This document shows positions 8,493 through 17,672 of a stretch of 62,925 nt of DNA, piece by piece. A program made the position numbers and the translations under genes. Source of the DNA: Bdellovibrionales bacterium RIFOXYC1_FULL_37_79 (GTDB lineage Bacteria > Bdellovibrionota > Bacteriovoracia > Bacteriovoracales > Bacteriovoracaceae); the NCBI GenBank assembly GCA_001770015.1, contig MEQB01000040.1:1-62925 (forward strand), written 5' to 3'. Below the pieces are notes generated by a model, which was not told the DNA's origin, searched no databases, and worked only from the letters and a program-made list of their open reading frames with translations. The number at the start of each line of letters is the position of its first letter. The first letter of the stretch is position 1.

Positions 8493-10529
8493 ATGAATGA
8501 TAAAAAACTTTTCAATCGTCTCGAAAACGAAAACTCCCTTTACCTCAAGCAGCATTGTACCAATCCCATTGACTGGTGGCCATATGGACCACTTGCCATT
8601 TCCAAAGCTCAAGACGAAAACAAACCGATTTTTTTATCCATCGGCTACAGTGCCTGTCACTTCTGTCACGTCATGGCCAGAGAATCATTTACCAATCAAA
8701 ATATTGCCAATCTGCTTAACGAAAAATTTATATGCATCAAAGTGGATCGGGAAGAATATCCAGACCTGGATAATTTTTATCAATTGTCAGCTCACATCTA
8801 TATGAAAAGAAATGGATGGCCCCTTTCGGTGTTTTTGTTGCCCAATCTAAAACCCTTTTTTGCCGGAACCTATTTCCCTTTTGAATCAAGTCATGAACAG
8901 GCCAGTTTTTTACAAGTGATAACCGAATTATCTGACATTTATCAAAATAATCGTGTCTTAGTCGAAGAAAATGCCAACAAAGTCTATGACGCTCTCTGTG
9001 AAGGCATCATCCCAAAAGAAAAGGTTGAATTTGAAGGACATTTTCCCCACCCCCTAGCTGTTATCAGCGCGGTTAAAACCTTTGAAGACAAGGAAAATGG
9101 AGGATATGGAACCAATCCGAAATTTCCCAATTTTCCCTATCACGAATGGATCATCGAACAAATCCTTGAAGGAATAGTCGATAAGGATAAAGGATCGCAT
9201 GCCATTTTTAGTATTGAAAAAATTCTCACCAGTCCCCTCTACGATCAGATCCGCGGGGGCATCCATCGATATACCACCGATAAGGAATGGATGAAGCCCC
9301 ATTTTGAAAAAATGCTCTACGATCAAGCCGGACTTTTAAAATTACTAGCTAAAGCTGGACTCCTCTATCCATCACCCCTCATCTATGATGGCCTTATTCA
9401 GACCCTCGACTATTTAAGCAAGGAAATGAATAATGATGACCAATATTTATTCAGTAGTCAAAGTGCCGAGTCTGAAGGAATTGAAGGTCTTTATTATTTA
9501 TTTACCGAAGAAGAATTTGAAAAGTCCATCTCTGACGAATATCAAAAAGACATAGCTGATTATAAGAATTGGTTTAATATCAAAAAAGAAGGTAATTACC
9601 GGTATGGTCTCAATACCCTTTCTTTCAATCTTCAATTTAAAGACCAGATCCTTTCCTCCCAAGGATGGAGTGTCGTTCGTAATTTAAAGAAGATGTTGTT
9701 CCAAGAAAGATCTGTCCGCATTCCGCCCCTGACTGACACCAAAGGCATTGCTAGCTGGAATTTTGCCCTCATGACGGCACTGATTGATGTGGTTCAATAC
9801 TGCCCAATCGACAGTATCAAAGAAAATGCCCGTAATATGCTGGAGCTTTTTACTAAAAAACTGGAAGCGGCTTTTATTAACGAAAATAATTTTCCCTTGA
9901 TTGATCACACCACCACGAAAAAAAATAATTATCCTCTTAGCGAAGATTATATTTTTTACGCCGAGTTTTTGCTACGACTTTATGAACAAAATGGAGACCT
10001 CACCAATAAAGTTAAATTTTTTCAAGTCCTCGATTTTATCAGACAGGAATTTATCCGTGATGACTCCCTTTACACCAGGCCTATCAGGCAAAATGAGGCC
10101 GAGCACTATCCCAACCAAAAAGTCCAGGCCTATGATAATGCTTTTCGCTCCTGCGCCATTATTTTGATTCAACTAAATATCAAGGCCATGCTGCTTTCCA
10201 AGAACCAGGATTATCTCTCCCCAAACACCATGGTGGAACGACTGATCAATGAATCGTTGCAAAACCCCCTTAACGCCGGAGAGGCCATGCGTGTTTTAAC
10301 CTACCCTCTAGCGGCATACAAAATGGTCACCGTACCACAAAGCTGGCTGGCAGATCCACGTTTTAAAAAATTCACCAATTATTTTATGCCCAGATTCACA
10401 TTTGATTATCATCAGGAGGATAATCAAACCTGGCAGATATGCTCATCGCAGTCCTGTGAGTTGAAAGGAACCGGCTTTGATGAATTTGAAAAATCGCTCA
10501 AGCCTCAACCCATAACTGAAACTAATTAA
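8493..10529 (+). CDS. YyaL-type thioredoxin-domain protein (DUF255)
   Basis: This 678-residue protein belongs to the conserved YyaL/SSP411 (spermatogenesis-associated protein 20-like) family. The N-terminal thioredoxin-like DUF255 domain starts as usual with NRLENENSLYLKQH and contains the CxxC site SACHFCHVM (Cys55, Cys58) and KVDREEYPDLD. The rest is an alpha/alpha-barrel resembling N-acylglucosamine 2-epimerases (GGIHRYTTDKEWMKPHFEKM). No enzymatic reaction is firmly established for the family. There is no signal peptide, so it should be cytoplasmic. It overlaps the convergent membrane-protein gene by 8 nt. Confidence 0.92.
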   Translation: MNDKKLFNRLENENSLYLKQHCTNPIDWWPYGPLAISKAQDENKPIFLSIGYSACHFCHVMARESFTNQNIANLLNEKFICIKVDREEYPDLDNFYQLSAHIYMKRNGWPLSVFLLPNLKPFFAGTYFPFESSHEQASFLQVITELSDIYQNNRVLVEENANKVYDALCEGIIPKEKVEFEGHFPHPLAVISAVKTFEDKENGGYGTNPKFPNFPYHEWIIEQILEGIVDKDKGSHAIFSIEKILTSPLYDQIRGGIHRYTTDKEWMKPHFEKMLYDQAGLLKLLAKAGLLYPSPLIYDGLIQTLDYLSKEMNNDDQYLFSSQSAESEGIEGLYYLFTEEEFEKSISDEYQKDIADYKNWFNIKKEGNYRYGLNTLSFNLQFKDQILSSQGWSVVRNLKKMLFQERSVRIPPLTDTKGIASWNFALMTALIDVVQYCPIDSIKENARNMLELFTKKLEAAFINENNFPLIDHTTTKKNNYPLSEDYIFYAEFLLRLYEQNGDLTNKVKFFQVLDFIRQEFIRDDSLYTRPIRQNEAEHYPNQKVQAYDNAFRSCAIILIQLNIKAMLLSKNQDYLSPNTMVERLINESLQNPLNAGEAMRVLTYPLAAYKMVTVPQSWLADPRFKKFTNYFMPRFTFDYHQEDNQTWQICSSQSCELKGTGFDEFEKSLKPQPITETN

Positions 10530-11646
10530 TATTTTTGGGTAAATCTCTCCCGATCCTTTTATTATTTTTATTGCGTTTTTTATTGCGGTTACCAGCTCCA
10601 GCCAGCTGATCTGATTTCACATGGGAACTTCTTATTAACACCGAGTCCACTATTTCGATTACTTTTGCATGAAGCTCTCGTTCATTGACTAAATATTTTC
10701 CCGGCGCTTGACCGATAGGCGCCGGAAGCGTTTGCTCGGTCATTGTTTTTTCCAACAAATTTTTCGGGGATTTCATCCCGACCACTTTTCTTAACCATCC
10801 GGCAAATAAAACGGTCAGGGATACTCCCAAAAAAGCAAGCAAGGACATTCCTCTTAAGTACTCGATTAATTCATGCAACCAGATAGAATTTTCTTTTTTA
10901 ATTTGCACCATATCTTGCATGAGTGTTATATAAATTTTTACTTTCTTACTATTTTTCAGATAGGTATTACTAAAAGCAAATAAATTATTCAATTCGTTAG
11001 CGGCTTCCCGGAGATAATAAAGTTTTTCCAGGACTTTTTCCTTGGCATCAGTGGTAACCTTGGCTTCCAAAATAGTATTTTCAATTTTTTGTAAAACCGC
11101 TTTCCACGGGCCCAAGGTCACCACTTTGGTCTTGAATAATTTACCTTCCAGTTCCTCCCAAAGCGCCACATACTCTAATAAATAAGCATGATTCATCGAC
11201 ATATTTTTACTCTCAAAATAGTGTTTTAAATCCGTGATATTCTCTTTAAAAACTTCCACCTTGGCATTGGAGGAATATTCCAAATTACTTTGATTTAGGT
11301 CCTCTTGTAACCCAGTTAACATGTTTTGATATTCCTTGAGATACGTTTGATCCGCTAAATCAAACTCAGCAAGCATCGCTTGTCCTTTTAAAAGCCAGTT
11401 CCTCTTGGCGACGATCTGTTGTCTAAAATTGTTGGAAAAATCTGTCTCCTTATATTCCTCAAAAAGCTTCAATGCCGTTTGCAGTTTTTCCAGTTTTTGA
11501 TAATTGGACCAGAGTAAATCAGTGGGGGACGTCTGGAGCGGGCCATATTGAATAAGCAAGCGATCACATAAAAAAATTCCACTTAATAATAATACGCCTA
11601 CGATAAGCACCGAAATATCTAAGGCAAACCGTACATTTTTTTTCAT
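10522..11646 (-). CDS. Two-TM protein with large extracytoplasmic helical domain
   Basis: No family is recognised. About 374 residues contain a TM helix near the N-terminus (about 8-28), then roughly 230 mostly charged helical residues, a second TM helix (about 268-288), and a cytoplasmic tail ending in a very basic stretch (NRNKKRNKNNKRIGRD). The topology is that of a four-helix-bundle sensor without an attached signalling domain. The basic tail may contact nucleic acid or acidic lipids; this is a guess. The 3' end overlaps the convergent YyaL-type gene by 8 nt. Confidence 0.75.
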   Translation of the reverse strand: MKKNVRFALDISVLIVGVLLLSGIFLCDRLLIQYGPLQTSPTDLLWSNYQKLEKLQTALKLFEEYKETDFSNNFRQQIVAKRNWLLKGQAMLAEFDLADQTYLKEYQNMLTGLQEDLNQSNLEYSSNAKVEVFKENITDLKHYFESKNMSMNHAYLLEYVALWEELEGKLFKTKVVTLGPWKAVLQKIENTILEAKVTTDAKEKVLEKLYYLREAANELNNLFAFSNTYLKNSKKVKIYITLMQDMVQIKKENSIWLHELIEYLRGMSLLAFLGVSLTVLFAGWLRKVVGMKSPKNLLEKTMTEQTLPAPIGQAPGKYLVNERELHAKVIEIVDSVLIRSSHVKSDQLAGAGNRNKKRNKNNKRIGRDLPKNIN

Positions 11647-11910
11647 CACCACACCCCATGATTCACATTCAACTAAAATTTTACTATGGAAGACCGGCGA
11701 CCAAAACTAATTATCAGGATGGCCATATTTTACCCTCCTGTAAAATACCTTACCAATTTATTTTTCCAAATAATTTAGCAATAGTTAACTCATGGGTGCC
11801 AATGATTTTTGCCATTTAAATATGAGGGGTGAGCTAATAAATTAAAACCTTTGTAAATTCCCTTATCCAAATAATCGGTTATTGGTTATACTGGTATCTG
11901 GATAAAATAT

Positions 11911-13863
11911 ATGAAATCAACTAGATTATATAGTTTGAAAGTGATTCTTTATTTCAGCTTGCTCACTGGTAGTTTGCATAGACCGTTATTAAGCGCCACC
12001 ATCTGCTCCTATGAGGACGATGCCTATCTGAAGGAGCAGCAGACTCAATGTACTGAAGCCAGCAAAGAGTGGGTTTGTGAACTCAACCGGTGTATGACCA
12101 AGGAAAATGCGGTCGATACCAGACAACAATTAGAGCAATGTGCCAGCTTGGAAGATAGTGTCCAGATCAAAGCATGTGTCGATAACCTCGCCAATCAAAA
12201 ATCCGGGAAGCCTGATATTGATTATTCCAGTGCCAAGGAAGGACTAACCCAGACCGCTTACGGAATGTCCCTGGGGTTGGTGACCATTGGTTTTTTAAGC
12301 AAAGACAGCAAGGCCCGTTGTATGTCAAAAACGATTCTGACCGGTGCAGGCCTTGGGTTTATAGCTATGGAGCTATACCAATATTTTTTACTAAAGGACA
12401 AACTGGAAAAATATCGCAAGGAATACCGGGAAAAAGAAATAGCCGACGCCACTTATAATGCCCAGGTTGATGCTTTTATTTATTTAAAAAGGGAACAGGA
12501 ACTGATCCGTGATATTGCGAAAAAGAAATACTATATCCATTTGACGTTAACTGCAGCTTTTGCCACGGCCAGTGCAGTAGCCTTGTATGAAATGCTGGCT
12601 CCCGGGGCCACCAAATGCCAAGCAACCGCCCCTAAACCAATCGCCTCGTTTGAAAATAACCAGATCGAACTGACCCTCCTTTTTTTACATGATACTTTTT
12701 TTCCAAGTGCCATGGGTAAGGACAAACTGACTTATGGTGACAAGGAATTCAAGGATTATCTTCCACTACTACTTGGAGCAGGGGCCACCACCTTGGTGGG
12801 ACTGACCACTTCGCTTGGTAAATATTTTACCAGTTCGGCGGGAATTGCGACGGTCTCCACCCTGGCGGCTTTCCTTTCCTATCAGCTGGCAAACGAACAT
12901 AAAAAAGTGGAGTCCCAGGCCAAAGATAATATCAAAAAAATTGATGAAGCCTTGAAAGAATTTACCGCCGATGCCCAGCAATTTTGTCCTGATGGGCGGG
13001 AGGATTTAAGTAACCCCCTCTGTTACTGTTTCAACAGCGATGGCAGCGCCAACCATGATCATTCGGCAAGCAACACTTGTCAGAAATTATGGCACAGTAC
13101 CTTTGTCACCGCCACCGCCAGCGATTACGCCAATGCCTCCCTATTGGGGGAACAGGGATGTGTTTCCAAAGACGAGCAATTCGATCCTGATTGCAACTGT
13201 AAGCAAATGATCAATACCAAAACCGGTGATGATGCTTGCCTCAAGGCCGTTCCCAAGTCTTTTGATCTTGGAAACCTTGCCTCCGCCGTGAACTTAAAGT
13301 CTACTGAAAAAGAGCTCAATGACTTACTTAAAGGAAATTTAACAGCCGCCAACCTAAACGATGCTGACCTTTCTCAAAAGGCCACCCGCCTTCAAGATGC
13401 CAAAGAAGCGCTGCTACGCCAATTTAATAAGGACAAAAAAACCCCCTTCGTTTTACCTGATGACGAACAAAATAAATTACTACTCAAGCAATTTGCTCCG
13501 GATTCGCTCTTAAAGGATGCCGGTAATGGAGTCCTTAGCAAACCGTTGAGCGAGATGTTTCCTATCAATCAAAATGCCGGTGATAAAAAATTGCAAGAGG
13601 CGGTTAATAATTTGATTCCCAAAATCGGCTACAAATCTACCGATGCCAAAAAAACAGCTGTGGCCAAAAATGACGAATTGGATTTTAATGTAAGTTCATC
13701 CAGAACTTCTCGCCAAGCGGGCGAATTGCAATTTGCTCAAGATAAAGATAAATTCAAATTCAGCAAACAAGATATTCATGACAACAAAGATCAATCCCTC
13801 TGGGATATTTTATCCAATCGATACAACCGATCCGGACTTATGAGATTATTTGCGGATGAATAA
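11911..13863 (+). CDS. Large exported membrane protein with C-terminal SLW..SxRY motif
   Basis: This 650-residue protein is of unknown family. It has a signal peptide or TM helix at residues 1-30, then a cysteine-containing segment. Several hydrophobic stretches follow (about 110-125, 145-155, 205-225, 285-330), so it is probably an integral envelope protein. A cysteine-rich section (about 360-440, FCPDGRED..LCYCF..CNCK) follows. The last residues carry DQSLWDILSNRY, which recurs at the same place in the exported protein encoded at 15157-17343. Its stop overlaps the ATG of the VanY-like gene (ATGAATAA), so the two are coupled. Confidence 0.8.
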   Translation: MKSTRLYSLKVILYFSLLTGSLHRPLLSATICSYEDDAYLKEQQTQCTEASKEWVCELNRCMTKENAVDTRQQLEQCASLEDSVQIKACVDNLANQKSGKPDIDYSSAKEGLTQTAYGMSLGLVTIGFLSKDSKARCMSKTILTGAGLGFIAMELYQYFLLKDKLEKYRKEYREKEIADATYNAQVDAFIYLKREQELIRDIAKKKYYIHLTLTAAFATASAVALYEMLAPGATKCQATAPKPIASFENNQIELTLLFLHDTFFPSAMGKDKLTYGDKEFKDYLPLLLGAGATTLVGLTTSLGKYFTSSAGIATVSTLAAFLSYQLANEHKKVESQAKDNIKKIDEALKEFTADAQQFCPDGREDLSNPLCYCFNSDGSANHDHSASNTCQKLWHSTFVTATASDYANASLLGEQGCVSKDEQFDPDCNCKQMINTKTGDDACLKAVPKSFDLGNLASAVNLKSTEKELNDLLKGNLTAANLNDADLSQKATRLQDAKEALLRQFNKDKKTPFVLPDDEQNKLLLKQFAPDSLLKDAGNGVLSKPLSEMFPINQNAGDKKLQEAVNNLIPKIGYKSTDAKKTAVAKNDELDFNVSSSRTSRQAGELQFAQDKDKFKFSKQDIHDNKDQSLWDILSNRYNRSGLMRLFADE

Positions 13864-14536
13864 AAAAATGCTTGCAGAACTGACCGGCATGACCCAGGAT
13901 CATCTTATTTTTCATAAAGATCTTAACTGTCATATTCATAAAAAAATCTTCCAACCTTTAAGTGACCTTGCGACTCACCTTGAAAAAAATCAATTCAAAC
14001 TTCATATCGTCAGCTCTTTTAGGTCATATGAACATCAAAAACGGATATGGGAAGAAAAAGTGAGTGGCAAAAGAATCCTGCTCGATGAATTCGAACTTCC
14101 CGTTGATGTCAAAAAAATCGGCCCGACGAATTTACTCTTTTCCATTCTCAATTGGTCCATGATACCCGGATTTAGCAGACATCACTTGGGCAGTGATCTC
14201 GATGTATGTGATACCCGAAAGCTGGCACCGGACTATCAAATAAAACTCACCAACGAGGAATGTGCCGCAGAAGGCCCGTTTCATAAGTTCCATGCTTTTC
14301 TTGATGAGCTCATCGAAAACGATGAGTGCTATGGTTTCTTTCGGCCTTATACCGGCCTATCCCGAGGGGTAAAACCAGAGAGGTGGCATCTTAGTCATCA
14401 GGAGGTTTCCAATTCTTATCTAAGTCAGCTAAGTTTGGAGGTCTTTACCAATTTTATCGACCACTCGGATCTTTCTTTAAAAAAAGAGATCCTCGATCAT
14501 GCGGAAATTATTTTTAACCAATTTATCAAACCATAA
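13856..14536 (+). CDS. VanY-like D-alanyl-D-alanine carboxypeptidase (M15B)
   Basis: This is a zinc metallopeptidase of the VanY/DacB M15B type that trims D-Ala from murein peptides. Both metal motifs are present: SRHHLGSDLD (residues 107-116) and ERWHLSH (175-181), plus the substrate motif SSFRSYEHQKRIW. The length is 226 residues. No signal peptide is visible, which is odd for a murein enzyme; it may act on cytoplasmic muropeptides or leave by another route. The ATG at 13856 overlaps the stop of the upstream large exported-protein gene. The in-frame TTG at 13850 is a less likely start. Confidence 0.87.
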   Translation: MNKKMLAELTGMTQDHLIFHKDLNCHIHKKIFQPLSDLATHLEKNQFKLHIVSSFRSYEHQKRIWEEKVSGKRILLDEFELPVDVKKIGPTNLLFSILNWSMIPGFSRHHLGSDLDVCDTRKLAPDYQIKLTNEECAAEGPFHKFHAFLDELIENDECYGFFRPYTGLSRGVKPERWHLSHQEVSNSYLSQLSLEVFTNFIDHSDLSLKKEILDHAEIIFNQFIKP

Positions 14537-14542
14537 TATGGC

Positions 14543-14950
14543 TCACTCTGACCCGATGGCCTTAAGCCAATCCTCGGTTGGCCTGATCAGTTTCCTCTCC
14601 CGTAAATCCATAAGCCCCATGGTGAAATCCATATTGGAGACCACTTTTTCATCGGCGTTATAGATAATCTGGGACATACCCATCACCAGTTTATTCTTAA
14701 GTCCGGTATATTGAGACGTAATGACCACTTCTTCCCGATTGGTTAATTCTTTTTTGAACACCAGATGCAAATCCAACAAGACCGGGCCTTGCTGATGTGC
14801 TAAAACCCGGGCAAGGCCAAAGCCCCGCTTGGTAATAAAGTCCCACCTGGCCTCTTCATACAAATGCAAATAGGTGGCATTATTAACGTGTCCAAAACTA
14901 TCCAGATGTTTTTCCAGAATGGTAAGCGGATACCTAAAAATCAAAGCCAT
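14543..14950 (-). CDS. Hotdog-fold acyl-CoA thioesterase (4HBT/YbgC-like)
   Basis: This 135-residue protein has the 4-hydroxybenzoyl-CoA thioesterase-type pattern: LDSFGHVNNATYLHLYEEARWDF, with the usual Asp/His-Asn-Asn active-site region near residue 20, then a beta-rich second half. It probably hydrolyses an acyl-CoA in the cytoplasm; the chain specificity cannot be read. It is transcribed against its neighbours, and its stop is 6 nt from the convergent VanY-like stop. The start at ATG 14950 is chosen over an upstream in-frame TTG. Confidence 0.85.
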   Translation of the reverse strand: MALIFRYPLTILEKHLDSFGHVNNATYLHLYEEARWDFITKRGFGLARVLAHQQGPVLLDLHLVFKKELTNREEVVITSQYTGLKNKLVMGMSQIIYNADEKVVSNMDFTMGLMDLRERKLIRPTEDWLKAIGSE

Positions 14951-15122
14951 AACCAAACCTTATCTCCCCAGTGCCCACATTGGTGGTCACTTTTTTTTAA
15001 GGTTAACCCTGAAAGAAGATCTTCGTCAAAAAAAATACATAATAATTTCAAAAGATTATCCCCTAATTTATTTTCCAAGCGTTTTACTCAAGTTTATATC
15101 CAGTCGAGACGATAAGCAGAAG

Positions 15123-15128
15123 TATAAT
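15123..15128 (+). promoter_or_regulatory. Candidate -10 element
   Basis: TATAAT lies 29 nt before the ATG at 15157. No clear -35 is found at 16-18 nt. Confidence 0.3.
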
Positions 15129-15156
15129 GGTTTTTAGAAACACCGGTGAGAAACCT

Positions 15157-17343
15157 ATGAAAAAAACAATGATTAGTTTAATTCTTCTTTGTACTTATTT
15201 CACTCTTACAACCATCAGAGTATATGGAAAAGTAATCGATGAGGAAAATGTGAGTGGTCTGTATAATGAGGCCATACTGGTCAACCGGGATATGCCAGCT
15301 CTAATTGATCAAACCTACCTTGATAAACTTCATACCGTCAGGGATTTCGGCGCAAATTTTGATATAAAACCATATAAACACCCCCTTAAAAAGGGTCAAC
15401 ATGAAAAGGAGTCTTTGGCCAGAGCATCCTATGCAGGCACCCCTGGATTCATGACCTGTCAACAAGCCAACTCTAAAAATTGGAAACAGGTGGCGAGCAA
15501 ACAACAATCCAATGAAATACTGGAATCCTCCTTTCTCGCAGGCTATCGGGATTTTACCCAAATCCAAGAGGATGAAATCAATAAGCATGTTGATGATATA
15601 AATGAAAAAGGCAAGGATTGGAATAATCAGCGCAGCGAGCTTCTAAGCGCCATCCAATTCTGCAAGGACAAAGAATCACAGTCCTGCCACGAGGTCAAAA
15701 AAAAGATAACAGATCTTGTGGCATCATCGGAATATCTCACCTCCAAAATGCACGAGTTACTTACCCTTCTAGGAGAGTATTTCAACGAAAACGAGCGACA
15801 ACTGGCCCAGCTACAAACCTGTGCGGGGTTGGCGGCCATGACCCACTACGTGGATTACGATCAGGATGATGTCGGCGGAGGCAAATCCACCAAAAGTTTT
15901 GATGGCAAAATTCTTTGTTACTCCGACGGCGTTGAAACCCAGGACTATAAAGCCTGTTCGCGAGCGGTAACCGCCTATAATGCAGCGGCTATCGGACAAA
16001 AAGGGCTGGAAGTTGTTCAGGGAGTTATTGTTCAGGATAATTTGATGGACAAGCAAATGGATCTGATGAGCAAAACGGCCACCTCCGCAGCGGACATCAC
16101 GAAAAATACTTTTGAGGCCCAGAAGGCCAGCATCGAGGAACAAGAAAAGGTATCCCAGCAAAGAGTGGTCTTTCATGGGGCCAAGCTGGCGGCCATGATC
16201 GCTATTCACCAAACCTATCCCACCACGGACGAAATGATCAAATCCTGCTCGGAATCGGGTATCCGGGGTAATATCGGGGTCAAATTACGAAACACAGTTA
16301 GGGATAGTATCAATCAATACATCACCAATATCGAAAAGACGGTGGAAAACGACGTGAACTGGAAACACAACAAAGAGAAAATGATCGCCCAAGATAAAAA
16401 AATGGAAAAAACCTATGCCGACACGACTCCTCGGGATATATGCAAATATGTCATTGATTCCGGCGAATTTAGTCTGCTTAAAAACCAGAACGTCAAGGAT
16501 ACGCTTAAAGAAATCATGCTGACCGCTGGCATCGATATGGCATCGGAAGGATTGACGGCCAGTATTTTAAACAAACAAGTGGATCGCCTGGATGATGCCA
16601 TCGCCAGCATTGATGGCTTTACACCGGAGGATTTACCAGGACTGCAACCTGAGGCAGTGCTACGCAGATATTGCGAGCAATATCCCAATGATCCCAAATG
16701 TGCAGGATTCACCTCTCCGTACCAAGGTACCAATTGGGATGGCGGAGGCTTTGGTTTTGATGGAGGCTCTGGACTAGCAACCGAGATAGGTGCTCCGGGT
16801 AGGGCCGATGACCAAGCAGGTTTGGCATCCACGGGAGCCGCTGCTAATGCAGGTGAAGGCGCCGTATTCATAGCAGATGAACCCATTGATAAAGGTTCCG
16901 GTTTTATAGACACCCCTCCCTCACCAGGAAACCTTAAGGATCTAGGCGGTGGTGGTGGTGCAGTCGGTGGTTCAGTGGAAGGAGGAGGCGGAGGACTATC
17001 ACCAGGCGGTGGTAATAACAATCAAGCTGCTCCAAGAGAATTTGTCAGTAAAGTGGAGATACCCCAATACGCAGGTGGTAGCGCAGATTTTAGTTATTTA
17101 GGGGGCAAAGGGGTGGACAGCAAAACCAAACCCACCGATGATAAAAATCCCTTGGCCGATTTTTTTAAACAAAAAGAAGGTGCTAAAAATAATCAAGATT
17201 TAAATTTTGGTGCAAGAAGTATTGCTTCCCAGGACGGTAGTTCGCTTTGGAAACTCATTTCCGATCGATATTCAAAAGCTGCCGAAAAAAAGCAACTGCT
17301 TGACCCAGAAACCATTGAAAACTCCATGGACACCGATTTTTGA
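15157..17343 (+). CDS. Large secreted protein, glycine-rich, with C-terminal SLW..SxRY motif
   Basis: No family is recognised. The start at 15157 is preferred because a clean signal peptide begins there (MKKTMISLILLCTYFTLTTI, cut near VYG) and GGTGAG lies 8 nt upstream. About 728 residues comprise a helical, coiled-coil-prone part with scattered cysteines, then a low-complexity Gly-rich linker (GGGGGAVGGSVEGGGGG), then a tail with SSLWKLISDRYSKA. That tail motif matches the end of the exported protein at 11911-13863. The protein is probably periplasmic or surface-exposed and may work with that neighbour. Confidence 0.82.
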   Translation: MKKTMISLILLCTYFTLTTIRVYGKVIDEENVSGLYNEAILVNRDMPALIDQTYLDKLHTVRDFGANFDIKPYKHPLKKGQHEKESLARASYAGTPGFMTCQQANSKNWKQVASKQQSNEILESSFLAGYRDFTQIQEDEINKHVDDINEKGKDWNNQRSELLSAIQFCKDKESQSCHEVKKKITDLVASSEYLTSKMHELLTLLGEYFNENERQLAQLQTCAGLAAMTHYVDYDQDDVGGGKSTKSFDGKILCYSDGVETQDYKACSRAVTAYNAAAIGQKGLEVVQGVIVQDNLMDKQMDLMSKTATSAADITKNTFEAQKASIEEQEKVSQQRVVFHGAKLAAMIAIHQTYPTTDEMIKSCSESGIRGNIGVKLRNTVRDSINQYITNIEKTVENDVNWKHNKEKMIAQDKKMEKTYADTTPRDICKYVIDSGEFSLLKNQNVKDTLKEIMLTAGIDMASEGLTASILNKQVDRLDDAIASIDGFTPEDLPGLQPEAVLRRYCEQYPNDPKCAGFTSPYQGTNWDGGGFGFDGGSGLATEIGAPGRADDQAGLASTGAAANAGEGAVFIADEPIDKGSGFIDTPPSPGNLKDLGGGGGAVGGSVEGGGGGLSPGGGNNNQAAPREFVSKVEIPQYAGGSADFSYLGGKGVDSKTKPTDDKNPLADFFKQKEGAKNNQDLNFGARSIASQDGSSLWKLISDRYSKAAEKKQLLDPETIENSMDTDF

Positions 17344-17502
17344 TGGCAAAATGCCCCTTGCATGCCCAAGAAGAAGCCAAAGCCATTGCATGACTTATCT
17401 AATCACCTGTAATTATTAAATAATTTCTGAATAATCATGGCATCATCTTTGAAGATAATTAAGTCAGGTTGAAGGCCGGTCTTAACTCATGGAGGGGCAT
17501 TC

Positions 17503-17586
17503 ATGAAAACCCACAATATTAATTTACTTAAAAGATTTATCAATATCGTTATCCTGGTTTGTATCATGTTTTTAGTCGCATCATAG
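17503..17586 (+). CDS. Candidate 27-residue single-TM peptide
   Basis: This tiny frame encodes MKTHNINLLKRFINIVILVC... and stops after 27 residues. It has a strong ribosome site (GGAGGGG, 17491-17497) six nt before the ATG, and its second half is a hydrophobic helix preceded by Lys-Arg. This is the layout of a small membrane peptide, for example a type I toxin-like or regulatory microprotein. It fills part of the 329-nt gap between 17343 and 17673. No homolog is known to me, and it could be chance. Confidence 0.4.
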   Translation: MKTHNINLLKRFINIVILVCIMFLVAS

Positions 17587-17672
17587 ATTCAATTTATAAA
17601 AACTAAGATCTTGCTTGTTGGCATTCAACCATCTAAGATGATTGGTAAGGGTTCACTTTTATCCAACGGATT

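Noticed and set aside
16413-17021. Long minus-strand frame rich in proline
   Set aside because: It is the antisense of the glycine-rich region of the secreted protein at 15157-17343; its composition follows directly from Gly codons and it has no ribosome site.
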